A stretch of 64,000 bases of DNA from Lolium rigidum (lineage: Eukaryota > Streptophyta > Magnoliopsida > Poales > Poaceae), in contig NC_061509.1 of NCBI RefSeq assembly GCF_022539505.1, positions 212,498,254 through 212,562,253 on the forward strand, given 5' to 3'. Made by a program: the position numbers and the translations under genes. This document shows, piece by piece, positions 22,804-34,536 of the stretch (the first letter of the stretch is position 1; every line of letters starts with the position of its first letter). The notes beneath the pieces are model-generated. The model had not been told where the DNA came from. It worked only from the letters and a program-made list of their open reading frames with translations, and searched no databases.

Positions 22804-24335
22804 CGCATGACGCCACCTACAAGATTGCTATAAACAAAACTTTTCATGCTATGGAATCGGCGAAAATGATTGTTCTTCCTCTTGATGGAAATAGAATTGG
22901 TTCAGGCCCGATTTTGCCCGCCGTAGATCCCTACAAAAACTTATGGTGCTACGAATTTTATATAAAACTCAGCTAAATCAGCAGGAATGCTCATTGTACA
23001 AACAAAAACTAAGGGAAAGATCAAGCTTACTTGTTCAAATGCTGGCACCCTTACCAGGTTTCTTCCACATGCATAAAAAATAATAGAATAAGTTGATTAA
23101 ATTTCCATGTTGGTACATCATGCTAAGAAAACCAGGTTACAGGAAAAGAACAAAATCACACAACCAGAGGAATATCAACACTTTCAAAGACGCCACCCGA
23201 CCCCACCTACTTTGAAGAGCATCGTATCGTCGGAAGTTGGAGAAGCTCGCGACAAAGGTAGTAGAAAGAAGATGAAAACAATCACCCAACCAATGTTGAG
23301 ACCAAATCGAGAAATGCACTGTTGATGACTACCAACCAAGTACACCCTGTCAACCCATAGAAAGAAGTTGAGGACACCATATTTAAATTAATAGAGTCCA
23401 AAAACAGCCCATGAAGATACACCATACTAAGAAAATCGGTTTACACAAAAAGAAAAAAATCACGCAAACAGAAGAAAAAGACTATCTTGACGCCGGAAAT
23501 TACGAACCGCCGGTCAATCCATGTCAACATCTACTACAAAAAAAGGGATCTCCAATGTCACAGCACCGTTTGTCTCCACTTCCGAAAAAACATATGCCTC
23601 TCACGCTGGTTCAAAGAGCATCGTAGGGTTGAAAGTTGGAGAAGCTCACATGAGAGCACTTGTAAAAGAAGACGACATGACTGGAAATGCGGGAGAGACA
23701 AGATGAGCACTACCAACCGAAGCACCACATCAAGAAGGGCACTGCCAATAACCGCCTACCAAACTATAGGATCCTTAGACCGTGCCTCCAAGAAGGGAGA
23801 AGTGCCAAAGTGTTTCCTCCTTCTAGTTTAGAAGCCATACAAAATGTGTATACCAAGACGGCATGTACCCACGACGGAGCCTCCAAGGAGGAATAAGAAA
23901 ACTAACAATGCTACCATTGCTGGTAACCCCAAATAATGCTTTAACCTAGGTAGCCTGAGCATCATACGCGTAAAGTCATACTCACCATGGTTTCTAGAAT
24001 AGGCGAGCCCCCCCCCCCCCCACATCTGGTGGAGAGCAAGGCGGCTCTAACCATGACATTTCCATGCCCTTCACCTAACTACCCTCACGGTCTAGATGGT
24101 CATCCGACACCAAGCGCAAAGACACATGCCGCAAAATCACCGATGCGACCCTCGTTCAAGGCCCATGTCCTGACACATTAGCTTTACCAACCTCGCACAC
24201 CGACCATCGACAACAACCACACACGTATAGGTGGCCCACCGTTCTACCACATCAGGCACTTCTTTGATTTCACATGCTTACGCCATCCATCCATCACATC
24301 TAAGAAACTTGGGAGGGTCCATATCTGTCAATGTG
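22804..24335. other. Gene-free stretch with a diverged internal duplication
   Basis: About 23107-23300 and 23411-23700 are related direct copies. Both carry a CATGCTAAGAAAACC/CATACTAAGAAAATC start and a later GTTGGAGAAGCTC-like block. The small plus-strand frames follow this duplication but carry no recognisable domain. A 14-C run lies near 24008. The DNA on either side of the CACTA insertion that follows appears to be one older, unidentified sequence. Confidence 0.55.
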
Positions 24336-25677
24336 CACTAGTAGGAAATAACCTATCAGTGGTGTGGCAAAATCATCACTAGTGCAGTGTATATGACACA
24401 CCGCTAATATAATGCCATCGATACTTGATACATGTAGCATGCCACACACACACCACCAGTAGTTGACATGGTGGTCACGTGCCGCAGACACGCCACTAAT
24501 AAATGAAAATATTGGCGGGGTACTATTATTGGTACACCTCACTGAGTTGCAATACAGGCTGAAAAACTGCCATATGACAGCATTCATCAGATTAATAGCA
24601 ATAGTGCAACCATTAACACTAGTTTTACACTTTAACAATGATATTAATACCAACAATAACACTAGTTTTACACCTATTGACAACAACACTAGCTAGAACC
24701 ATTGCAGCAAAATGCTACTAAATATCTAAGAAAATCTAAATCATCCACTAATCTAAAATCCAAATTACCTAAATCTAAATCAACACTATAAACACTACAC
24801 ATGTTTACACTTTTAATCAACTATATGTGTTTAAGCTACATATCTAAATCCACTAAAATTTGTAAATCAACTACACATTTCAACTACACTAACTAACTAA
24901 ATACAGTACACAACTAACAAATACATATATCTAACAATTTATAATAAATCCAAATAATATTCTACTAACTAAATTATCTAACAACTAACTAAATATACTA
25001 CACATCTAACCCTAACTAAACTACACATAAAATAAGGAGAAGAGAGGGAGGGGCTCAACGGCGGAGGCAATGGAGGGGGAGGGGGGGGGGGAGGGTGGCA
25101 GCGACACCAATGACACCACGGTTACACGGATGGGGCAAAGAGGATTGGCGGCAGCAGAAGGTAGCAGTAAACAACTCAAACAAGTTGGAGAGGGAGGGCG
25201 GTGGTAGTGGGCAGAGATGAGATGGAGTGGGAAGGGAAGGGTTAGTGTGTGTGTGGGGTGGAGGGGGGGGAGGGTAGGGGGCAGAGGTTTGGTATGATTG
25301 TCGCGCCCGGTGGGTGAGCTGCATGGGTAGTGTGGGATAGTGGCGTGGCTCATTTGGCTACACCACTAGTATCGCTGGATGGCGTGGGTGGATGGGCCAC
25401 ACCACCAGTAGTTCGGGGAGGATCAGGGTCATGGGGCCCGCCTAGTTGTGGAGTGAGCGGTCCACGCCACTACTGATGGAAATAGTGGCTACGTCGTGCT
25501 ATTATGCACGATGCTACTTTCGTATGCTCGGTGAGACTTTTAGTGGCGTAGCAATACATTATTGGTGGCGTGTCACTATTTTAGCATGCCGCCGACATAA
25601 TCTGGTCGGGTGCTCCCATAGGGCCGTAGTGGTGCGCCACTCATGCCGTGTCGTCTATAATGATTTTCCTACTAGTG
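24336..25677. mobile_element. Non-autonomous CACTA transposon (1,342 bp)
   Basis: The left end CACTAGTAGGAAATAACC and the complement of the right end, CACTAGTAGGAAAATCATT, are CACTA-type inverted repeats. GTG flanks both sides (24333-24335 and 25678-25680), the 3-bp duplication of this superfamily. Subterminal copies of AGTGGTGTGGC/GTGGCGTG-like motifs occur at both ends. The core is an AT-rich block of CTAAATCTAAATC-like repeats (about 24720-25020) and a G-rich block. No transposase is encoded; the proline-rich minus-strand frame at 25021-25353 is a composition artefact. Confidence 0.92.
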
Positions 25678-25680
25678 GTG

Positions 25681-28600
25681 TTCGACCCCAACATAGCAGG
25701 TCTGAAGTCGTGCACCTAGAGGTAATACAAACAAAATATGATCCACTAGACCATTAGCCGAGCCAGACTTCACATAATGGGTGCACAAGACTCAAAAATG
25801 GCGAGACATAAATCAAAAAATGGGCGGAGCCAAAATGGTGACGCTAACTTTGGGGATGAAGGGCTACATATACAAGTTAAATATACATGTATTACGCACA
25901 CATATAGATTTTCACCCAAAATAATGGGTGTACATCCAAGTATATACCTGGCTCCGCCCATGCACTAGACCAGAAATAGTGTGGCCATTGCCTTCGCACC
26001 CGATAAGGGGAACATTGTGGTGGAGTAGAGCTCTCCAGATTCGAGCACTACCAAATTCGTGAAGATCTGCCCTGAGTTACAAATAACCAAAGCGTGCACC
26101 GATATCCATACATTCCGGTTAACCGATGTGTCCCAGCCTGCAAAATACGAGAACGCCGGCCAACTACGATGAAGCGGGAAAGGGGCAGAGTGTGGGAAGA
26201 GGCGGTTGGACAGTCCCGCCGCTGGCGGCGAGATGGAGAAATGGAGAGTAGGAAGCGATGCTAACTTCTTTGATTCATAGGATTTTAAAAGTATTTGTGT
26301 AAGATTGATATCCTATGAAAATTTGTGGATGTCGTTTGATTTATAGTATCATATTCTATGGAATTTTACCTAGTATTAAAAAACCTTTACAAAACGGCAG
26401 CTAGGAAACTGATTATGGTTTCCATGCACTACCCTTCAACAGAAAAAAAGAAAAGTCCTGATTCCACCATCATTTGCATCGAGCAAAGAAAGAACCATAT
26501 CAGTGGCCTCGTGCCTAGTTTGGATTGCTATTCCTATGAGGCAGAACCTGACACATCTGATGTCTGTTAGACTGTTAGTTGCACACAGGCACATGGCTGC
26601 ACAGGATGCCAAAGCAATCATGCCTGCCGCATGCATTCCAAATTGCCAATTACATAGAGTGCAAAGCCAGACGACATGAACAAGCGTTATGTCAAGGATT
26701 TCCATTCAGGGGTCAGGGTACCTTATTGAGTTTGGAATGTGTGAAAAACACCATGTCACCTGTCAGTTACATATCAGATGTTGCAAACTTGCAGTGTAGG
26801 AAAACATTAAGGTTGAATTGATCAAATATCACCCACAAATATGCAACGTACTCACGAAGTTATCAAGTTAGTGTGACTATACTACCAATAAATTATGTCA
26901 CTACTACGAGGTCTTCACAGAAAAAATAAAATAAAATAAAATTGTGTCATGACTGGCGAGGTCTATCAATATCCGTATTTGCAGATATCAATTTGGCGAT
27001 TTGTGATGATATTACCAATTGTGAAGCCTGTCCATAACCATTTAAGCATCATTATCTGCAGAGGATCTATACTATTCTCTTATCCCTACTTTTCCTCCAT
27101 TTGCAATAGTTGTAAGTTTACGTTACCGGCATATTTGGTTACTGGATGCAATATATCTTGCAAAATCAAGATATTTCTATACTAGTTCATCCATCACCTG
27201 AATTATTTTCATGTTAATTTAGTAAGGTAAGGTGCATCATTGATCTGCTTATCTTAAAGCAGAAGCATGGGTTGGATCAGAATTCCCTACCTCGGATCTG
27301 TATCACCGTTGCTAGATGCGAACAAAGAAACATAAAGAGAGGAAGAGGTGCAAGATAAGAGAGAGGAATAAAGATAGGAGTACTGATGAGGAAAGCCACA
27401 AACAATGGTTTCAGAAGTTGCACATATCCAGTGCGAAAGTAGGAACGGTATCTCCTCCATCGTAGTTAGGTCCGCATAAACAGTATCTAGAGTCATTATA
27501 GGTACTAATGCAAAACAGCCAGCTACACCTAATGGGTGCTACGCTTATTCCTTTGACACGAAAAAGAAGGGATTGAATTGCACCGCAGGAAGGCATGGTG
27601 GGTTTGTTACATGCTTTAGTTGGGTGAACAAGAAGATGCTAAACGAAAGGTGGATAGCAAGGATGGATTGTGGTCGGTAACCGACTGTCAGATAAATGAG
27701 GCTGCTCTTCTGTACAGATCTCAACCTTCGCTGTGACCATTTTCTGAACCAGCTTGTGCTGCCTCCATTCGAATTTGAAAGGTGGATCTTTCAAGGGCGA
27801 AAGATTATAATTATTCGCCAACATACGAGAAATACAAAGATGGAGATGTGCATGAAGAGTCACTCTCGATCTCCACCTATCAGTTACAGCAGATAATGGG
27901 ATTTGGACAAGTTTTATCTGAAGACAACACGGCAGACATGACTTCTCATGGTCATCAACGATCTCATGTATACCGAAGCTTTGAATTATATTAGTAATAT
28001 CTATAGTTAATGCGGGTGGCGGCCTTGACATCTGTTGCTATGCATGTCCACACTACATAGCTTACTTTTGGCAGAACTGGAGACGATAAGTGGAAGCAAA
28101 TGCACATACAATGCTTTAGCAGGTAGCTTAAGTTGGTGTTGCAATATGTCACTCAGTCCATGATCTTAAAGGTGTTCAGAAATTAAAGTGTGGTACTACT
28201 ACATTTCTGCTCATACTTCCACTTGTCTAGTTGGCTATCTATATCAAAGATCCAAAGTAAACGGTCTCATCTACCAAGCTAGTTAAACTACTAGTGGGCT
28301 ACATTAACCCGTGACACAATTAGGAAAAGAATAACTTTTCACTTCAGATCGCTTGCAGATATGATGCGCAAAAAAAAAGATCAATATCCCACCACCACTT
28401 GGCACTTCCTCCAATATGTCAATTCGCCGTCCCATAATTTGGTACCACTCATCAATCTTTCTCAATCTAAAAGTTTGGCAAATGAGAGAGATAGGCCCAG
28501 GCCGGCATATGAGGACCATGGCCAGCCAAATCCAGACAAATGAGCAGATGGAACACTTAGACGATAATAGACTTGAGAAAAGAACTCGAAGTGGGTCGCT

Positions 28601-29340
28601 AGCTGCTGCATTGCAGGAACAATATATGCAGTACGCAAAGGATGCCAAGAATAGGACAGTTAATACACTCATCGAGATCATAGGAGATCTTCACTTAGAA
28701 AAAAGGGACATATAAGGATCAATAACCTGTCGGTGCTACTGTTACCCATCATAGCTCAAAGTTTCAAAGCAGCACTATGTGCTTGGATGGACAAAATTAT
28801 ATTTGCCCAGTTAAAAAATTGATGGTTTCGAATTCTACCTGGAAATCTTAGAATTGATTTCAGTTTTTGGGACTGGATCAATTATCTCTGCAAACTGCAT
28901 ATCTCGACCTAAACGAGCTCTGAGAATCTCAGACTAATGCGTTTGACGATTAAGTGCCCATGTTGGTGACTAAGATTCTTTTTACAATTCAAGCAATAAA
29001 AGAGTAAATAGTTTTCCGTACCAAGTACCCACTGTCGTCCGTCGATTAGAGCGCGACGATGAATATGTAGAGAATACGGTTGCAGAGCACCGAGATGGAA
29101 GACGACTGCCCCGGGATGAACACCGCCAATTGCCCGCGATTGTGCACCGACGCCAAGAAAGCGGGGAGATCGTAGTGACCGTAAACTGGGCTATGAGGAA
29201 CAGAAACAGGGCCGAATGCTCCGTTCGAGCACACCCTACGGCCTTGGGGTTGTGGACTTGCTCACACCCTCCAGGAAAATGGGCTTCACGCGAACGGTGG
29301 CGTCGCTACGTGTACTTCGGTAGCTATTTCCTCTAAACGG
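25681..29340. other. Gene-poor stretch, one weak ORF
   Basis: I see no recognisable gene. The frame at 28416-28715 (+) contains DDNRLEKRTRSGSLAAALQE and a charged helical-looking end; it could be an exon relic but has no domain I know. GGCGGAGCC near 25833 and GGCTCCGCC near 25950 form a short inverted pair. About 29046-29330 is more GC-rich without a clear coding frame. Confidence 0.45.
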
Positions 29341-29449
29341 GCCGGTCCACTATAATCCCATCAACGTTTAGTTTTCTGGTTTCGGGAACCTTCTAGATCC
29401 TTCCGGTCCGGTTTCCCTGGTCATTTTGGTTTCCCGTCGGTTTCCTGTT

Positions 29450-29870
29450 GTTTTCTTTTCAGTTTTCTCGTTTTCCTTTCTTTTTCTGTTTTCTTTCTTT
29501 TTTCAAATTTTGAACATTTCAAATTTGATATTTTTTAAAAGATGTGAACAATTTTACAATACGAACCTTTTTTCAATTTTGAATATTTTAGAATTTGTAC
29601 TTTTTAAAAAATGTGATCATTTTTAAAAATCTGAACATTTTAAAATTTGATTTTTTTATTTTCAAATCTATTTGTTTGGAAATCTGAACTTTTTAAAAAT
29701 GTAAACATTTTTCATATCTAAACAGTTTTTATATTTGGGTTTTTTTTTTTAAATCTGGACGTATTTTGAACCTAACTTTTTAAAATATGAACATTTTTGA
29801 AAATCTGAATACTTCTTAAATTTGATTTTTTTTTTCAAAATCTGGATCACTTCAAAATGAACGAAAAAAA
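29450..29870. repeat. Degenerate AT-rich GAACATTTT repeat
   Basis: A pyrimidine-rich lead-in is followed by recurring variants of GAACATTTT, AAATTTGA and AAATCTGAAC at irregular spacing. Such degenerate arrays are common in Triticeae intergenic DNA. There is no coding potential. Confidence 0.65.
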
Positions 29871-30504
29871 TGATTTGTTGATTTGTTTACTTAATCTAAC
29901 CGAGAGGAAAAAGGAGATGGAATCCGGGCATATTGGGCAGGCCCACCCTGGATGATTCTTCAGGCGTCGACACACTCCCGTTCGCGTTGGGCGTGAAATA
30001 GGACCTTTTGGGAAAATGCTATTTGACGCCTACGACCGTAACTAGGCTGTCGATGTCCGAAGCCCACGCAATCCAGTGTGCTGGGCCGTCTCAGGTAGAG
30101 TTGTTTTTCCTCTTTTTTTGTTTTCTTTTTTCGTTTCTTTTCTTGTTTCATCCTTATTTTACTTTGCATCATTATATGACCATTTTAGGGAAATGCATGA
30201 ATATAATTTTACACCACACAAATATTCGTACTTAAGGAATATAAATAATTATGGTAAATCCCATGAACAATTGTTTTAAGCCTCATGGACAGTTGTATTT
30301 GAACCATAAATACATTTTTTTCTCTAAAATAATTCTTAAAACATTTATGGATTAAAAAAAATTTATACAATACACATTAATTGGTCGTGCTAGATGTTCA
30401 TGCTTCAGGCGGCGATGCCATGCTTGACACCCAAGTGAATATACCGCAAAGTTTCCACGCGTTGCAATGCCCACTTCCTCGAGCGCTCGAGATTGAGTGT
30501 GATA

Positions 30505-30737
30505 CTACCTTCTGCCTATATTATGTTGCGCATAATTTTACGTGACCAAGAATATGGATAATAATGCGAAGATCACTATACCAAATGCACAAAATATGAA
30601 AAATTATATTATTATAATTCTAAAATTATTAATTTTTCATTGTATATGTTCATATTTTTATCAATATACATGATTAAAATTTACATAGTTTGACTTTGAT
30701 CAAACTTTATATGCAACCTATTTTGGACAGGCGGGAG
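30505..30737. mobile_element. Diverged Stowaway-type MITE (233 bp)
   Basis: The left end CTACCTTCTGCCTATATTA and the complement of the right end, CTCCCGCCTGTCCAAAATAG, are imperfect Stowaway-like inverted repeats. TA flanks both sides (30503-30504 and 30738-30739). The interior is AT-rich and includes the TTTGACTTTGATCAAA type of sequence common in these MITEs. Confidence 0.75.
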
Positions 30738-30932
30738 TATATTAAAAAAATTAGGAATGAATCCGGAAATCTAATGATTATATTGTTTACCGAACCGGAA
30801 AGAAAAAAAAATTGGGAGACTCTTTAGTGCAAACACAAGTTTTTTATATCTATACATGAGCAGCAAACAAATGAGCTACAATATTTCCCTTCCTAAGACA
30901 ATGTTCTATTATGACATGTTTAAAATCTCTAG

Positions 30933-31232
30933 CTAAGAAATTACATCCTTCAAAAATTGTTGAGGCACTAGGGGCAAAAATATATGATGTCCCCTTGCTA
31001 AGGCATCCTTGTCAAACTCGAAGACTTCATGGATACATAGGTCATTGTCTTCATGGATGGAGTTCCCATCATAACCCAAACTAGCGGTAAACTCACCCAT
31101 ATTTCTCTCAACCTTGCGAGAACCGGACATCCAAGTCATGGGCCTCACATTATTCTTGTTAAACCAAACATTGCAATAAATTTGGCTCACGAGCTTCAGG
31201 AAATACTTTTGCAAGGAAACAACTAGCTTCAT
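30933..31232 (-). pseudogene. Unidentified protein relic
   Basis: A 99-residue frame includes YFLKLVSQIYCNVWFNKNNV and an RPMTWMSGSRKVERNMGEF segment. The same frame continues open upstream past the first Met (HIDETLHSLDL) until a stop near 31285. The composition looks protein-like, and the WMSG...F...LGY pattern recalls N-terminal gag-like proteins of plant retroelements. I cannot name the family. No flanking element structure was identified. Confidence 0.35.
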
Positions 31233-31507
31233 GAGGTCTAGGCTATGAAGAGTCTCATCGATATGGCGGAAGTAGTTGTTCTTCTATTCATTGAAGTACT
31301 TCCCGTCAAGGGTATTTTCTCATCTACGCTTTTATTGAGAGTCATATATGTGAGACTACATATTGTGTTTGATATGGTATTGTATAAATCGACCTAATCT
31401 ATTTCGTATTGTATCTTTTGTACTCTCCCTAAAATAAATACATCACCCTGGCCCTAGAGGGTGCTCTGCGATTCCCCTACCAAACTCTAATACCTCTAAG
31501 ATTTTCA

Positions 31508-31519
31508 TGGTATCAGAGC
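31508..31519 (+). other. Primer-binding site (tRNA-Met) of Copia L
   Basis: TGGTATCAGAGC directly follows the LTR end TTTTCA and is complementary to the 3' end of initiator tRNA-Met, the usual Copia primer. Confidence 0.9.
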
Positions 31520-31633
31520 TTAAGATTTAGGGCTTGATAATTACCTCACCATTGTTCTCAAGCTAGTCTCTAGGACAAGAAACTCCAGCTCCTCGGGCTC
31601 GCTCAACTCCGGCGTCTTTGCTAGCGTTGTACC

Positions 31634-32565
31634 ATGGCCTCCTTGGCCTAGGTCATCCCCTCCACGCCGATCACCCTTGCAAACTAGATCACGATCAAAC
31701 TCACCTCTGAGAATTTTTTGTGTGCACTCAAGTACTTTTGATCCTCCGAAACCATCGTCTCAGGGGGTTCATCGATGGTACTCTCTATCTCTCTTTCGGA
31801 AGGGGGTGATCGACATGGTCATAGCTGTCACTATGTCTCCTGAAGCTTAGGTGAGTTTGGCGGCCAGCTTTGCATCGCAATCTACCGCGTGTATGATGCA
31901 GATATGTGGCGCTAGCTCTCCAACATGCCAAGAAACTGGACATGAACACCACCGCATTCTACAACAAGGTGAAACAGATGTACGGTACCCATATATACCT
32001 CAATTGGACAACCTCTGCGTCCCGAGGAATTCACTTCATTCTTCTGAGTGGACTAGATAATGACAATGGTCCCCTTGTGGCAATCGTCTTTACCCATGAT
32101 GTGTCTGATCATACGCTGGTTAGCGATGTCTATGTACAGCTGCTCCATACTGAGAAGCGCATGGAAGCCAGGAGAGCTGATGGTGGTGTTGATATTCATG
32201 CATCACACAATTATGTCAACAAGTCGGGTGATGGAAAATCATTGTTTCAGGCTTCGTTTCATTCAGATCGGTGCACTCCAATGTCCCATAAAAGGCCCAA
32301 CTAGTTGACCAACAAACCACCAGGAGTTGGTTCCAACTCCTTCACCACTAATCATAGCGTTCCTCCTTCTGCTCCTACCGGCAATAGCAACATGCCTACA
32401 TGTCAGATTTTCAAGAAGATCAGGCATGTCACATCCTGCTGTTTCAAGCGCTTCAACCTCAACTTCTTGGGTTCCGGCAATGATGGCCATTACATAGATA
32501 AGCATCTCGTTGCATATTCGGTGACACACGGGTCTACATCCTCCTACTCGATCGACCCTAAATAG
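31634..32565 (+). pseudogene. Copia gag relic with damaged zinc knuckle (L)
   Basis: Translation from the ATG at 31634 soon hits stops, but gag-like pieces are clear: ITLAN...ITIKLTSENFL early on, then LQHAKKLDMNTTAFYNKVKQ and a LSGLDNDNGPLVAIVF segment. The C-terminus carries CQIFKKIRHVTSCCFKRF, where a C-x2-C-x4-H-x4-C knuckle would be expected; the second Cys is Phe. A stop after SHKRPN and earlier stops make the gene non-functional. Confidence 0.75.
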
Positions 32566-34403
32566 TATGCTGGTACGGGGGCGAGAAATCATCTCACTGA
32601 TGATCTTGACAAACTACACACGAAAGAACCATACCAGGGCAAGGATCATGTCAAAATAGCTATTGGTGAAGGTATGCACATTGCACACATTATCCGATCT
32701 AATCTACCTACTTCCTCATCACATCCATTACAATAAAGAAATGTTCTTTACTTCCCCTCTATTACAAGCAATCTCCTATAGGCCCCTATATTTACACGAG
32801 ATAATGATTTTCTTTGAATCTCACCCTTAGTAGTTCTTTGTTAAGGACCGGGATACTTGAGAGGTTCTTCGTAGAGGGGGAATGGTGTGGCAACCTCTAC
32901 TCTCTTGCTACTTCGTCTATCAAACAAGTCTTCGATCGGGAGTGTTAATGTGTCACGTGAGAGATGGCACTCACATTTAGACCATCCCACTACTCAAATA
33001 GTCCAACATATGTTACACATCATCGTGAGCTACCTTCTATGCCAGTCAATAAAGATGTAATATGTGATGCTTGCTAACAAGGCAATAGTCAACCATTGCC
33101 TTTTCCTCTTTCTACTAGTCACTACTGCACCGCTTGTCTCTTGAGATGATTTTTGTAGATGTTTAGGGTTCTGCTCAAGTTTATGCTAGTGGACATGAAT
33201 ATTATATAAGATTTATTGATGCATATTGTCGCTTTACATGGCTTTACCTTCTTAAGCATAAATCTGATGTGTTCAAAACATTTCTTCAATTGCAGCAACA
33301 TGTTGAGTGTCTCTTGAATCGTAAAATTATTCATGTTCATACCGATTGGGGTGGCAAGTAGCATAAGTTGATCAATATTTTATTAGATATTGGCATCTCA
33401 CATTGTGTCTCGTGTCCTCACGCTCATAAAAAATGACACTTCTGAACGCAAACACCGTCATATATTGTTGAGACTGGCTTAAGTCTGTTTCCTCATGCCT
33501 CAGATCCTTATCGTTTTTGGAGGGATGCTTTCTCTACGGCTTGCTTCCTCATTAATCGCCACCCTAGCTAGCCGTGTTATCGCTATGCAAACTCCTTTCG
33601 AACATCTGTTAGGGTAAGTACCAAACTATACCTTTTCTCAAGATTTTTGGTTGCGCATTGGCCACATCTACGCTCATACAATAAACATAAACTTCAGTTC
33701 CTCTCAAAACAATGTGTTTTCCTTGGTTACAGTTCTTTACATAAAGGATATAAGTGTCTTCATGTTCTACAAATAGAATCTATATATCTCGTGATGTCAT
33801 TTTCGATGAACATGTTTTCCCTTTCTCATAAACTCCACACAATTCCAAACTACAACCTTCCCCTTCAGATCGTTTGCACCCTAACCAATTTGTCGATGCC
33901 GCATATAATCCACTTATTTTAGCTAATCATGCTGCAGCTTCAGTTTGTGGTGCGCACCATGATCTTTTGGATGAGGTTAAAAATGACAACCATAACGTTT
34001 ATCACTAGGACGACAATCACCAGGATGACAACCGCGGGGTCTTGCATGATGCTACTGCAGGCCATGAATCCAAGGCCTTGGATAGGCCTTCTACACCCAC
34101 GTGCTCCCTCGCCCGAACTTGCTGGGATGGCCGCATAGTCCATTGCCTCTACTTGGCCACATGCCACTGGCCCATCGTCCACGCTCGGCTTTACTACTTC
34201 TACAACCGAGTCGGATCCCAGCTCTATATCAACACCTACCATGCATGTTCGTACCGGTGTTACTACTCGTTTACGGAAAGGACTTCGACAGCCAAAAGAG
34301 CGTACCAATGACACAATAGCCTAGATGGATGTTCTTCTAGCACATGATATTGATCTTGTCACTATGGAGTCTCGTAATTACCGAGAGCCAATGTCATGTC
34401 CAC
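32566..34403 (+). pseudogene. Copia protease-integrase relic (L)
   Basis: Immediately after gag, YAGTGARNHLTDDLDKLHTK replaces the expected aspartic protease D-T-G-A with G-T-G-A, so the catalytic Asp is lost. Integrase pieces follow in shifting frames: a DPYRFWRDAFSTACFLINRH segment near 33500 and LQFLSKQCVFLGYSSLHKGY near 33690-33750. The final readable part, TRLRKGLRQPKERT and MDVLLAHDIDLVTMESRNYR, is the linker before reverse transcriptase, which is absent. Many stops are present. Confidence 0.78.
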
Positions 34404-34407
34404 ACTG

Positions 34408-34536
34408 CACTACTAGGAAAGGGCCTAGCCGTAAGAAGGGTGTTAGTGGCGCACAGTAGTGCGCCACTGCTAGTAAGCAGTGGCACACCAAAAAATGGTG
34501 CTCCACTGGTACCAATATAGCAGTGGTGCATTGTTT
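34408..34536. mobile_element. CACTA transposon terminal fragment
   Basis: It begins CACTACTAGGAAAGGGCC with CTG just before (34405-34407), followed by subterminal AGTGGCGCAC/GTGCGCCACT inverted motifs. It is cut at 34536 by the Copia LTR F. The rest of the element is not seen in the window. Confidence 0.75.

Larger units (their letters stand above)
31330..34407 (+). mobile_element. Degenerate Copia retrotransposon L
   Basis: Part of a 5' LTR (about 31330-31507, ending ATTTTCA) is followed at once by the tRNA-Met primer site, then gag, protease and integrase relics in Copia order. Reverse transcriptase, RNase H and the 3' LTR are missing, and sequence stops at a CACTA fragment (34408). The left LTR edge is uncertain. 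Confidence 0.8.

Noticed and set aside
25021..25353. Proline-rich minus-strand frame
   Set aside because: G-rich tract of the non-autonomous CACTA element read backwards; a second overlapping frame is also open.
26436..26705. Cysteine-rich minus-strand frame
   Set aside because: No signal peptide pattern, domain or flanking structure; consistent with chance.
29046..29234. Possible first exon of a host gene on the minus strand
   Set aside because: Moderately GC-rich, but no splice-consistent continuation, domain or promoter could be supported.
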